A DNA stretch of 64,000 nt from Tolypothrix tenuis PCC 7101 (lineage in GTDB: Bacteria; Cyanobacteriota; Cyanobacteriia; Cyanobacteriales; Nostocaceae). The stretch spans positions 1,769,477 to 1,833,476 of the forward strand of contig NZ_AP018248.1 of the NCBI RefSeq assembly GCF_002368295.1. Reading direction: 5' to 3'. This document shows positions 42,127 to 51,299 of this stretch, in pieces. The notes under the pieces are model-generated. The model saw only the letters and a program-made list of their open reading frames with translations. It was not told the origin of the DNA and searched no databases. Position 1 is the first letter of the stretch. Each line of letters begins with the position of its first letter. A program made the translations under genes and the position numbers.

Positions 42127-45100
42127 ATGATTTTATCTACTCGTCAGCAATTATGGCAATTGAGATTGGTAATTGTATTAATAATCACTAGTTTTACTAC
42201 TGCATTGACGAATTCTGCACGCGCTCAAATTACACCAGATAGCTCATTAGGTGCAGAAAGTTCCATAGTTACACCAAATGCTACGATTAAAGGATTACCA
42301 ACAACCTTAATTGAAGGTGGCGCTACCAGAGGTACAAACCTATTCCAGAGTTTCTTAAAATTTAATGTTGGTGATGGACAACGAGTCTACTTTACTAATC
42401 CTGCGGGGATTGAAAACATCTTCACTCGAATTACAGGTAATGAAGCCTCAAATATTCTGGGAACTTTGGGTGTAGATGGTCAAGCAAATCTATTTTTTCT
42501 CAATCCCAATGGTATCATTTTTGGTTCAAATGCCCGCTTAGATGTTGCAGGTTCATTTTTGGCGACCACTGCTAATAGTTTTGTGTTTGAAAATGGTTTA
42601 AAGTTCAGTGCTACCAATCCTGAAGCTGCGCCACTGCTAACAGTAAGCTTGCGTCCGGGGTTACAATTTGGCGCGAATTCATCTGTAAGTATTAATAATA
42701 CTGGAAATTTACAATCTGGGCAAGATTTAACTTTAGTAGCTGGTAATCTCGACTTACAAGGTCAATTACAAGTAGGCAGAAATTTAACCCTAGAATCTCA
42801 AAATGATATCACAGTCAAAGATATTATCTCTGATAATTCTCTAGGTCTGAGCGGAGATATAGCTATTACGGCATCTGGTAATATTAATGTAGGTAATATC
42901 AAAGTTGCTCGTAATTCTAATAATAGTGATTTTAGTAGCATCAGCATAAAGTCTACTGGTGGTTCTGTCTACTTAAATAACTCTAATTTAAATACTAATA
43001 ATCTTGCTTCCGGCTTTGCAGGCGATATCGCAATTAGTGCGCGCCAAGAAGTAAAAATTGAGAATGGCAGTAAAATATCTACTATAGGTAATCTAGGCAG
43101 AATCTTAATTGGAGCCTCAGAATATGTAGATTTTTCTCCTCAAAAAATCACGATTACCAACTCTCAAATCAATAATAGTAATTTTTCGACTAGTAATGAT
43201 GCAGGCAATATCATAGTTAAATCTCTAGGAGATTTATTGATAACTAACAGTACTCTGGAAACATTAACTAATAGTTCAGGAAAGGGAGGAAACATTAATG
43301 TCGAGGCTGGTTCAGTATCTCTAATTAATAAAAGTTCTCTATTTGCTAATACTCTGGGAAATGGCAAAGCTGGAAGTGTCACTGTAAATGCAACTGGTGG
43401 TACAGTCTCATTATCAGACAGTAGTATTAATACAGGTAGCAATAAACTGGCAGTAGATATCCAAAATTTAACTGAACAAATAGGCGGTGGTGGCGGTGAT
43501 ATCAATATCAATACTGCTTCTTTATATTTAACAAAAAGTTCTTTTTTAAATGCTAGTAGTTTGGGTGCCGGAGATAGTGGAAATGTTTCTATTACGGCAG
43601 AAAAAACAGTATCTTTTACAGAAAATTCTATTTTAAATGCCAGAACTTATGTGCGGGGAAATGCAGGTAATATCAATATCAAGGCACAGGAACTTTCTTT
43701 TAGTAAAGAATCGCTGATTCAAGCCACAACTTTTGGCAGTGGTAACGCAGGTAATCTGAATACAATCACGCAATCATTTTCTTTAAGTGATACATCCAGA
43801 ATAGAAGCCCAGACTTTTGGCAGTGGTCATGCTGGTAATATCAATATTAAAACTCAATCTCTTTCCCTAACAGAGGGAGGAAAAATCAATGCGGAAACCT
43901 TTGATAGTGGCAACGGTGGGAATATTATTATTAATCCTCTCAACGATGAAAACCAAGCTACGGCTGCTGTGACAATATCTGGTTCAGCACCTTTGCTCGG
44001 AATTTCTAGTGGCTTATCTGTGAATACGGAAAGCGAAAAATCAGATGCTGGGGCTGGTGGTAATATCACTATTAAAACTGGAACATTAAATATCAGTGAT
44101 GGCGGAGTTTTAAGCGCTCCTTCTAAAAGTAGCGGCAGAGGTGGAAATATCAATATTAATGTGAACAATCTTAATCTGACAAGCGGTGGACAAATTACCA
44201 CCAATGCTTATAGAAGCGGACAAGCAGGTAGTGTCAAAATTAATGCGACTGATAATATTATCATTGCTGGACAAGATTATCAATATGAGCAAAGACTGAA
44301 TGCGCTGAAAAATAGACTTGATATCTTGAAAGCTATCTATGATGTTTTTTTAGTTGACAATAACCAAGGAACTCAACAGATATTAGAACCAATTAGTAAT
44401 TTAATTAATAAATTGACTGCATTACTAGCTGATCCTAATTCTGCTGAAATACTTAATGAACTAAAAGAAAAATTTGAGCTATTTAAAAATAGCTACGATT
44501 TTAGTCTAATTGCAAATAACCCAGAACTGAAAAGCATATTTGAACCTATTAGTAATTTAATTGATGACTTTAATGGATTGCAGCAAATTCTGATTGCGGC
44601 GCAAGACTTTACTTTTGTGCAAAAACTTAATGAACTAAAACAGCAAATTAATCAACTTCAATATGCCTATAGTTTTGTTTTACCGCAAACTGATGGCGAA
44701 CTGAAGCGCATACTTGGTTCTATTAATCAATACAGTGGACTATTCGCCAATACAGAAGCAAATTCTACTGGCAACGGCGGTACAATCAACATTGACCCCA
44801 AGCAAGTCACCATTAAAGATACTGCGAGAATCTCTGTAGATAGCCAGGGTACGGGTGTAGCTGGTAATATTAGCATTACCGCTAATCGGCTAACTCTGGA
44901 TAATCAAGCCGCAATTACAGCCGATACAAATAGCGGTCAAGGCGGTAGTATAAACCTCAACTTGCAAGATTTACTGCTGTTTCGCCGCCAGAGTGTAGTA
45001 TCTACTACCGCAGGAAGACAAGGTGCGGGTGGTGATGGAGGTGCGATCGCCATTAATCTAGATAATAATCAAGGCTTTATCGTCTCCCCTGCTTCAGAAA

Positions 45101-45708
45101 ATAATGATATCGCTGCCAACGCTTTCTCTGGTAGCGGCGGTACTATCGAAATCAACGCTAAAGGAGTGATTGGATTAGCAACTCTCACTCGACAAGAACT
45201 TGAGCAGAAATTAGGTACAACCGACCCAGAGAAACTTAACCCGCAATTTTTAGCCAGCAACGATATTACAGCCATTTCCCAAACTAATCCGCAGTTAAAC
45301 GGTATAGTCAGCATCAGTTCTCCAGATATTGACCCTAGTAAAGGAATTGTTTCCCTACCCACAAATGCTTCTGACCCCTCCCAGCAAATTGCTCAAAGCT
45401 GTGGCGCTGTCAATCAGAAAGCAGGTAGTGCATTTACTGATATAGGACGTGGTGGTTTACCTCCCAAACCAGACGAACTTCTCAGTAGCGATACTGTGTG
45501 GGAAGATATTCGCCTGAGGAATAGTACGACAGAGAGGGGAAATACAACTCAGGCTACAATCAACCCAGTTAAACCAAAGTCGGTATTAATTATGCCTGCA
45601 ACTGGTTGGGTATTTAACAACAAAGGCGAAGTAACGCTGATATCTCATACACCTCAATCTTCTGCTTCCTGGTTGAATTCTTCTAGCTGCGCTGTTAAAA
45701 GTCAATGA
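42127..45708 (+). CDS. Two-partner secretion exoprotein (TpsA / filamentous haemagglutinin type)
   Basis: This 1193-residue protein has a signal peptide (cleavage near ARA-Q) and a haemagglutination-activity (TPS) domain, with NPAGIENIFTRITG and FFLNPNGIIFGSNA. A long right-handed beta-helix of GSGNAGNINI-type repeats follows. The C-terminal block (QSCGAVNQKAGSAFTDIGRGG, GLPPKPDELLSSDTVWED) is typical of cyanobacterial members. Residues about 717-872 form a helical insertion (NALKNRLDILKAIYDV and similar) that breaks the beta-helix. It would be exported by a TpsB outer-membrane partner, which is not in the window. Confidence 0.9.
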   Translation: MILSTRQQLWQLRLVIVLIITSFTTALTNSARAQITPDSSLGAESSIVTPNATIKGLPTTLIEGGATRGTNLFQSFLKFNVGDGQRVYFTNPAGIENIFTRITGNEASNILGTLGVDGQANLFFLNPNGIIFGSNARLDVAGSFLATTANSFVFENGLKFSATNPEAAPLLTVSLRPGLQFGANSSVSINNTGNLQSGQDLTLVAGNLDLQGQLQVGRNLTLESQNDITVKDIISDNSLGLSGDIAITASGNINVGNIKVARNSNNSDFSSISIKSTGGSVYLNNSNLNTNNLASGFAGDIAISARQEVKIENGSKISTIGNLGRILIGASEYVDFSPQKITITNSQINNSNFSTSNDAGNIIVKSLGDLLITNSTLETLTNSSGKGGNINVEAGSVSLINKSSLFANTLGNGKAGSVTVNATGGTVSLSDSSINTGSNKLAVDIQNLTEQIGGGGGDININTASLYLTKSSFLNASSLGAGDSGNVSITAEKTVSFTENSILNARTYVRGNAGNINIKAQELSFSKESLIQATTFGSGNAGNLNTITQSFSLSDTSRIEAQTFGSGHAGNINIKTQSLSLTEGGKINAETFDSGNGGNIIINPLNDENQATAAVTISGSAPLLGISSGLSVNTESEKSDAGAGGNITIKTGTLNISDGGVLSAPSKSSGRGGNININVNNLNLTSGGQITTNAYRSGQAGSVKINATDNIIIAGQDYQYEQRLNALKNRLDILKAIYDVFLVDNNQGTQQILEPISNLINKLTALLADPNSAEILNELKEKFELFKNSYDFSLIANNPELKSIFEPISNLIDDFNGLQQILIAAQDFTFVQKLNELKQQINQLQYAYSFVLPQTDGELKRILGSINQYSGLFANTEANSTGNGGTINIDPKQVTIKDTARISVDSQGTGVAGNISITANRLTLDNQAAITADTNSGQGGSINLNLQDLLLFRRQSVVSTTAGRQGAGGDGGAIAINLDNNQGFIVSPASENNDIAANAFSGSGGTIEINAKGVIGLATLTRQELEQKLGTTDPEKLNPQFLASNDITAISQTNPQLNGIVSISSPDIDPSKGIVSLPTNASDPSQQIAQSCGAVNQKAGSAFTDIGRGGLPPKPDELLSSDTVWEDIRLRNSTTERGNTTQATINPVKPKSVLIMPATGWVFNNKGEVTLISHTPQSSASWLNSSSCAVKSQ

Positions 45709-45718
45709 ATGAAAGAAG

Positions 45719-45788
45719 ACTTGTCGGTTAAAGGGTAAAGGGAAAAGGAAAAAGGGGAAAGGAAAAGAGAAATTCAAAACCTTTAACC
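45719..45788. repeat. Possible degenerate half of the MITE-like family
   Basis: It starts ACTTGTCGGTTAAAGGG, matching the terminal repeat of the family (ACTTGTCGGTTAA) followed by a purine-rich arm. The right terminus is not recognisable (only CCTTTAACCC remains), so it is a partial or decayed copy. Confidence 0.5.
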
Positions 45789-45905
45789 CAGTCCCCAATC
45801 CCCAGTCCCCAGTCCCCCCAATCCGCTAAAATATAACTTCCGCCGGTCAGCGTTGTTGTTCGGTGAGATTTGTTCTACACCTGGCTAGGCCGGAAAGGAA
45901 TCGCT

Positions 45906-46847
45906 ATGTCGTGGATAGAATTAAGCCTCGACACCACCAATGAGGCGGCTGATTGGGTTTGTACGCTACTAGCTAAAAATAACTATACTGATGAAATTCA
46001 GATTACAAAATATAGTGAACCAGATATAAATGCATCTCCTGCATGGGATTTAAGCATTAACTTGTACTTACCTAATGATGTTTATGCAAATAGCCGTAGT
46101 ACAGAAATTGCCAATTTGCTTTCATCATTAGAACGCACAGGACTTTCTACTGCTCTGCAGATGGCTGTAGTGGAAGAAAAACCAGTAAAATCAGAGCTAG
46201 CAAATCCCCTGATACGGCGAATTGGGGAAAGATTTGTGGTTATCTCAGCTGATACATCATATAGTTCGGAATCAACTGAGGAAATCACCTTAAGACTTAA
46301 ACCTAGTTTGGCTTTTGGTAGTGGTTTACATCCTGCAACCATACTCAGCCTGAAACTATTGGAACGTTATATTACCCCAGCCATGAACGTGCTGGATTTA
46401 GGTTCGGGTTCTGGTATTTTGAGTGTGGCGATCGCAAAACTGGGCGCAAATGTTTTAGCTTTAGATAATGACACAATTGCTGTAGAAGCAACTCAAGATG
46501 CTGTATTGCGTAATGGTGTAGAACAGCAAGTTACAGTCACAGAAGGTAGCCTGGGATGTGGTAGCGAGTTAGGACATTGGTTAGGTGGAGATTCTATTAA
46601 CAATGTCCCGACAGTGGAAGCAAAAGCGGAATTTGACCTGATTGTGGCAAATATCCCAGCAAGAATGCATATTGCTTTGGCTACTGATTATCAACAAGCG
46701 CTGCGTTCATCAGGATTAGTCATATTAGCTGGTTTTACCAGCGATTATGAGGAAGATTTGGCGGTAGCATTCACAAATGCAAAATTTGAATATGTTGATT
46801 GTGAACGCCAAGATGAATGGCTGGCTTTGGCTTATCGATTGAAATAA
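45906..46847 (+). CDS. prmA: Ribosomal protein L11 methyltransferase
   Basis: PrmA methylates ribosomal protein L11 on lysines and the N-terminus, using S-adenosylmethionine. The 313-residue protein has the N-terminal L11-recognition domain (MSWIELSLDTTNEAADWV), the FGSGLHPATILSLKLLE motif, SAM-binding VLDLGSGSGILSVAIAKLGA, and the catalytic-site NIPA. ATG 45906 follows GGAAAGGA; the frame extends 12 codons upstream. It is convergent with the next gene. Confidence 0.93.
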   Translation: MSWIELSLDTTNEAADWVCTLLAKNNYTDEIQITKYSEPDINASPAWDLSINLYLPNDVYANSRSTEIANLLSSLERTGLSTALQMAVVEEKPVKSELANPLIRRIGERFVVISADTSYSSESTEEITLRLKPSLAFGSGLHPATILSLKLLERYITPAMNVLDLGSGSGILSVAIAKLGANVLALDNDTIAVEATQDAVLRNGVEQQVTVTEGSLGCGSELGHWLGGDSINNVPTVEAKAEFDLIVANIPARMHIALATDYQQALRSSGLVILAGFTSDYEEDLAVAFTNAKFEYVDCERQDEWLALAYRLK

Positions 46848-46973
46848 ATTCGTAGCTAGCTGCGAAGCAATTAAAAGGTGCGTTGGGCTATAGTTAGCAC
46901 AATCTCTTCAAACCCTCTTGACTTCGTGTTCTTTGTGCCTTCGTGCTTAATTAATGGCTTTTAGCAATTAAAA

Positions 46974-47001
46974 GGTGCGTTGTCGCGCAGCGCAACGCAC
47001 C
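46974..47001. repeat. GGTGCGTTG hairpin between convergent genes
   Basis: GGTGCGTTG pairs with CAACGCACC around a GC-rich loop. A truncated GGTGCGTTG lies near 46877. It belongs to the same REP-like style as the hairpin at 61801 and may end transcription from either side. Confidence 0.65.
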
Positions 47002-47007
47002 CTACGT

Positions 47008-47946
47008 TTACAAACTAGCGACGGATTCACCGACTAGCTTGGATATATAAGGTAAAATTGCTCTGCTTCTAGCGTTAGCTTTGCCTTCAGTAAATACTAC
47101 CAACAGGTAGGGACGGCGTTCGGGGATTTCGATATATGCTGCATCATGGCGCACTTGGCTTGTCCAGCCGGCTTTTGACCAAAGTTGAGCATCTTGGGGA
47201 ATTCCACCGCCTAAAAATCCTGTAACTTGGTCTTCATCAACATCGGTGGGTAAATCTTCGGGTTTGAGGCTGCGTTTTAATAAAGCCATCATTGCTTGCG
47301 ATCGCACGCTGGAAACTGCGACTCCGCCGACGATACTATGTAATAATCGGGCGATCGCATTGGTGGTTAGCATATTCCGATTTTCTAGCATTTCTCCATA
47401 AAATGCCCTTTCTCTACCATAAGGGCCATCACCCCAGGTTTTTTGGCAGACGTTAATTGTCTCCATGTCTTCCCAGCCTAAAGATTGATAATAGCGGTTG
47501 ACAAAATTACGCTGGGTTTTCCAAGTTTCAAAGGGGCCGGGGGGTAATTCTGGGCCGGAAGTTGTGCCAGTTAAAACATCTACAACTAAGCTGGTAGCAT
47601 CATTACTGGAATCAACAATCATATCGCGCATGGCTTTTTCCAAATCCTTGGAAGTTTGCACCATGCCTTTTTCTAACCATTCTTGCACCGCTACTAAGTA
47701 AAACAATTTCACCACACTAGCTGGGTAAATGCGCTCTACTCCCCGATACGTAAAACCACGTACACTATGGTTCCAAAAAGCATCGGGAGTTAACGCCCCA
47801 CCAGTATTTACGAGAACTGGGGGATCGTAGACAATCCAAGTCAAAGCAATTTGGTTTCGCGCTAAGGTGGGAAATGCTGCCCAAGTTGCTTCTAAAATAC
47901 TTAATCCGAGATTTTCGAGTTGTTCGTCTTTTCGGAAGAAAACCAT
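47008..47946 (-). CDS. Beta-lactamase-fold serine hydrolase, class A-like
   Basis: This 312-residue protein has penicillin-recognising motifs: YPASVVKLFYL (Ser77, Lys80), DSSNDAT (residues 112-118) and WSKAGWTSQVRHDAA as the K-[TSA]-G box. These fit class A beta-lactamases or related D,D-peptidases. I see no signal peptide at the N-terminus (MVFFRKDEQLENLGLSI), so it may be cytoplasmic and act on something other than imported antibiotics. It is divergent from the NlpC/P60 endopeptidase with a 22-bp gap, suggesting shared control over peptidoglycan fragment turnover. Confidence 0.82.
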   Translation of the reverse strand: MVFFRKDEQLENLGLSILEATWAAFPTLARNQIALTWIVYDPPVLVNTGGALTPDAFWNHSVRGFTYRGVERIYPASVVKLFYLVAVQEWLEKGMVQTSKDLEKAMRDMIVDSSNDATSLVVDVLTGTTSGPELPPGPFETWKTQRNFVNRYYQSLGWEDMETINVCQKTWGDGPYGRERAFYGEMLENRNMLTTNAIARLLHSIVGGVAVSSVRSQAMMALLKRSLKPEDLPTDVDEDQVTGFLGGGIPQDAQLWSKAGWTSQVRHDAAYIEIPERRPYLLVVFTEGKANARSRAILPYISKLVGESVASL

Positions 47947-47968
47947 ATTTAGTTATTAACCTTAGAGA

Positions 47969-48673
47969 ATGGTCATTAATTTAAAATCTCCAATCCAAAA
48001 TCTCAACGCGGCTGAGTACAATTGTCTGGCTGACCTCAACTTATATGATTCTCCTGAATGTAAGCGCTTGGCGACTCAAGCCGCAGCTGGACGACATCTG
48101 CGGGTAACATCAAATCATCAGGATGCCGCTGTTGAAGTTTGTTTATGTGAAGATGACTATCCAGGGTGGGTATCCCTTAGTGATTTGGATTTATTACAAC
48201 CTGCTACTTTACCTTATCGGGCAGCAAAATGGACGGAAGCAGAAATTAAAAAACTGCTACCAGGGGCGATCGCTTTTACGCACCAAGCTATGCAACAATC
48301 AAATTATTACCTTTGGGGCGGTACGGTAGGGCCGAATTATGATTGTTCGGGGTTGATGCAAGCGGCTTTTGTGTCTGTAGGAATATGGTTACCGCGCGAT
48401 GCGTACCAGCAAGAAGCTTTTACCCAAGCAATTACCATTGCAGAATTAGCACCCGGAGATTTGATATTTTTTGGCACTCCCCAAAAAGCAACTCATGTGG
48501 GACTTTATTTAGGAGATGGCCGCTATATCCACAGTTCCGGGAAAGACCAAGGACGCAATGGTATTGGCATTGACCAATTATCGGAACAGGGAGATGCTGT
48601 TAGTCGGTCATATTATCAACAACTACGCGGTGCTGGCAGAGTTGTCAAGAGTTATGAACCACAGGGACGCTGA
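47969..48673 (+). CDS. Gamma-D-glutamyl-L-diamino acid endopeptidase (NlpC/P60)
   Basis: This 234-residue cysteine peptidase has an N-terminal SH3b domain (about 1-80) and a C-terminal NlpC/P60 domain. The catalytic set is Cys126 (NYDCSGLMQ), His176 (THVGLYLG) and His188 (YIHSSG). Length and numbering agree with the structurally studied Anabaena/Nostoc enzymes, which cut free murein peptides with an N-terminal L-Ala during recycling. There is no signal peptide, consistent with a cytoplasmic recycling role. A GT2 gene follows after 15 bases. Confidence 0.93.
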   Translation: MVINLKSPIQNLNAAEYNCLADLNLYDSPECKRLATQAAAGRHLRVTSNHQDAAVEVCLCEDDYPGWVSLSDLDLLQPATLPYRAAKWTEAEIKKLLPGAIAFTHQAMQQSNYYLWGGTVGPNYDCSGLMQAAFVSVGIWLPRDAYQQEAFTQAITIAELAPGDLIFFGTPQKATHVGLYLGDGRYIHSSGKDQGRNGIGIDQLSEQGDAVSRSYYQQLRGAGRVVKSYEPQGR

Positions 48674-48688
48674 GGATAGGGAAAAAAT

Positions 48689-49702
48689 ATGACGACTGGC
48701 TGGGTTTCAGAGAGAACAGAAGGGGAAAATGGCACAAGCTTGGCGATTATCCCTGAGATTTCGGTAGTAGTGCCAGTACGTGATGAAGTGGAAAGTTTGC
48801 CATTATTATTAGAGGCGATCGCATCTGCTGTCAGTGACAATCAGTTAACCTATGAAATTATCTGTGTCGATGATGGTTCAACTGATGGTTCCGCCGAATT
48901 ACTTAAGGAACTAGCACAAACCCGCAATGATTTAAAAGCAGTGATTCTGCGGCGTAACTACGGACAAACTGCGGCGATGGCGGCGGGGTTTAACTATGCT
49001 TTGGGTAAGGTGATTGTCACTTTAGATGCTGATTTGCAAAATGACCCAGCTGACATACCCATATTATTAGCCAAGTTAGAAGAAGGTTACGATTTGGTGA
49101 GTGGTTGGCGACATAAACGCCAAGATGCGGCTTTATCGCGGTTACTTCCTTCTAAAATTGCCAACTGGCTAATTGGTAGCATTACAGGCGTAAAATTACA
49201 TGACTATGGCTGTTCTCTCAAAGCTTATCGTGCTGAAGTTTTGGCAGATATGAATCTTTATGGAGAACTGCATCGCTTTTTACCCGCCTTAGCTTACATC
49301 GAAGGCGCAAGAATTACCGAAATACCTGTCCGCCATCATCCCCGCCGCTTTGGTCGCAGTAAGTATGGATTATCGCGGACTTTCCGCGTCATGATGGATT
49401 TGTTAACAATATCTTTTATGAAAAAGTTCCTCACCAAACCTATGCATGTTTTTGGTTTGTTGGGGTTATTATCAATGGTTTTAGGGTCAATTCTGGGGAT
49501 TTACTTGACTTTTATTAAATTAGCTTGGGGTGAGATGATTGGTAATCGCCCATTGCTAATTTTAGCGGTGCTGTTATTAGTAACAGGGGTACAATTATTT
49601 TCTTTTGGTTTATTAGCAGAATTGTTGATGCGTACCTACCACGAATCCCAAGGTAGACCAATATATCGAGTGCGGGAAGTCATAGCAAAAAATGTTAACT
49701 AA
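48689..49702 (+). CDS. Family 2 glycosyltransferase, dolichyl/polyprenyl-phosphate type with two C-terminal spans
   Basis: This 337-residue GT-A enzyme has VVVPVRDEVESLPLLLEAI, ICVDDGSTDGS and TLDADLQNDP. The last supplies the DxD-like metal site and the typical DLQNDP of the DPMS/GtrB group. The C-terminus has two membrane helices (about 246-270 and 283-310) after HHPRRFGRSKYG. Such enzymes load a sugar onto a polyprenyl phosphate for envelope glycosylation. The gene starts 15 bases after the NlpC/P60 stop, so they may be cotranscribed. Confidence 0.9.
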   Translation: MTTGWVSERTEGENGTSLAIIPEISVVVPVRDEVESLPLLLEAIASAVSDNQLTYEIICVDDGSTDGSAELLKELAQTRNDLKAVILRRNYGQTAAMAAGFNYALGKVIVTLDADLQNDPADIPILLAKLEEGYDLVSGWRHKRQDAALSRLLPSKIANWLIGSITGVKLHDYGCSLKAYRAEVLADMNLYGELHRFLPALAYIEGARITEIPVRHHPRRFGRSKYGLSRTFRVMMDLLTISFMKKFLTKPMHVFGLLGLLSMVLGSILGIYLTFIKLAWGEMIGNRPLLILAVLLLVTGVQLFSFGLLAELLMRTYHESQGRPIYRVREVIAKNVN

Positions 49703-49726
49703 CGTAACAATAAAAGAAAAACGAAT

Positions 49727-50596
49727 TTAATCTTCACTTTCTAAAATTTGCTTTGCTTGTAAAAGTTGCTGCTGATATTCTTCACTCAAAGTAGGATATT
49801 TAAGATTAAGCTCTTTTAATTTAGTGCAGATAATATCAGCAACAGTCAGACGTGTAAACCATTTGTGAACGGCAGGAATAATATACCAAGGTGCCCATTC
49901 AGTACTAGTATTTTGGAAAACATCTTCATAAGCACTCATATAATCATCCCAAAAAGCTCTTTCTCGCACATCATTAGCAGAAAACTTCCAATTTTTTTCT
50001 GGTGATTCAATTCGAGCTAAAAATCTTTTTTTCTGTTCTGATTTAGAGACATTCAAAAAGAATTTGAGAATAATAATGCCATTATTTACTAAATACTTTT
50101 CAAAATTATTAATCTCTTCAAAACGCTGCTTCCATATATTATTTCCTTCAGGAAACTGTGGAAGTTGCTGTTTTTTGAGAATTTCCGGATGAACACGTAC
50201 TACTAGTACTTCTTCATAGTATGAACGGTTAAATATTCCAATCCTACCCCGTTCAGGTAAAGCCCTCATTGACCGCCAAAGGTAGTCATGGTCTAATTCT
50301 TCAGCACTTGGTGACTTAAAACTAAAAACTTGACAACCTTGGGGATTAACCCCCGACATAACGTGTTTTATTGTGCTGTCTTTACCAGCAGCATCCATTG
50401 CTTGAAAAATAATTAGCAATGCATAGGTGTTTTGAGCGTAGAGAACATCTTGGTAATAAGCTAATCGTTGAATATCTGCCTCTAATTTACCTTCAGCATC
50501 AGCTTTTTGCTGGTAATTTCCTGTAAACCCTGGGTCATATTGCTTATTTAAAGAAACTTTTGAGCCTGGTTTAACAATAAAAGCATCATGATTCAT
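49727..50596 (-). CDS. ppk2: Polyphosphate kinase 2 family protein
   Basis: This 289-residue PPK2 enzyme has Walker A as QAMDAAGKDSTIKH (Gly71-Lys72), the lid block MRALPERGRIGIFNRSYYEE, and VLVVRVHPE. PPK2 proteins transfer phosphate between polyphosphate and nucleotides; the short single-domain form includes classes acting on NMP and NDP. The class cannot be fixed from the motifs alone. It is convergent with the GT2 gene. Confidence 0.93.
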   Translation of the reverse strand: MNHDAFIVKPGSKVSLNKQYDPGFTGNYQQKADAEGKLEADIQRLAYYQDVLYAQNTYALLIIFQAMDAAGKDSTIKHVMSGVNPQGCQVFSFKSPSAEELDHDYLWRSMRALPERGRIGIFNRSYYEEVLVVRVHPEILKKQQLPQFPEGNNIWKQRFEEINNFEKYLVNNGIIILKFFLNVSKSEQKKRFLARIESPEKNWKFSANDVRERAFWDDYMSAYEDVFQNTSTEWAPWYIIPAVHKWFTRLTVADIICTKLKELNLKYPTLSEEYQQQLLQAKQILESED

Positions 50597-50873
50597 AGGT
50601 TTTAGACTGACTGAATTTCAGCAGTAGCATATACACAACGACACAACACCAATAGATACAGTTAATTTTAAATCATGGGGTAGACAATACTGCGATCGCA
50701 GTATTCTCCAAGCAATAAGTCAGCTTAAAACCTAACTTTCGCACAACACTGAGGTAAGCAATAAATGTAGCAATAATCACAGTAAATATTAATAATTGTA
50801 TCTACTGAAAGACCATAAAATATCCAAAGTACTCAGTGATATTGAACATAAATCAATATCTAATCTTGCTGTT

Positions 50874-50908
50874 CCCCTGCAACCTTTAGTGGTTGTAGGG
50901 GTTTATTT
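50874..50908 (+). terminator. Possible Rho-independent terminator in a gene-free region
   Basis: CCCCTGCAACC pairs with GGTTGTAGGGG around TTTAGT, then GTTTATTT. No rightward gene precedes it, so it may end an unannotated small RNA or be a relic. Confidence 0.45.
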
Positions 50909-51079
50909 AAGTTTTGACTGCTGCTGAATCGCTCCAGTAGAAAGCTGAGATAATACAAATGATTTATTTAATATCACACAAAGAATTAGCAATTATCTCT
51001 ACCTAAAGACTAAGCTGATAGGCACATAGATCAAATATTTTTCGTTAGGTTTGTCCAATGTTAAAAGTTATAAGTAAGG

Positions 51080-51205
51080 CAATACTATTCGGTTAAACAT
51101 TTTGAACTCAAAATTGGTTTTGGGGAAAAGGTTAAAGGTTAAGGGTTAAAGGTTTTTTCTTTCCCTTTTCCCATTCACCTTTTTCCCTTTAACCGACAAG
51201 TATTG
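51080..51205. mobile_element. MITE-like element, family member C (126 bp)
   Basis: It starts CAATACTATTCGGTTAA and ends TTTAACCGACAAGTATTG, with purine and pyrimidine arms inside. Flanks ATAAGTAAGG (51070-51079) and ATAAGTAATG (51206-51215) match at 9 of 10 positions, a 10-bp target-site duplication. Confidence 0.78.
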
Positions 51206-51299
51206 ATAAGTAATGCACCGCCGCGTGTATGGTGTATTAGACGCTAGGATAGTTATTTCTTGACAAATTATATTTAAATTCTAAATGGATAAAGCCCAG

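Larger units (their letters stand above)
50597..51299. other. Long spacer with a palindrome, a hairpin and a MITE-like element
   Basis: About 700 bp without an ORF I accept. It contains AATACTGCGATCGCAGTATT, a perfect 20-bp palindrome centred on HIP1 (50686-50705), a terminator-like hairpin (50874-50908) and the MITE-like element at 51080-51205. Confidence 0.6.

Noticed and set aside
43164..45362. Several minus-strand ORFs within the exoprotein gene
   Set aside because: They are shadows caused by the repetitive Gly/Asn/Ile codons of the beta-helix and have no domain of their own.
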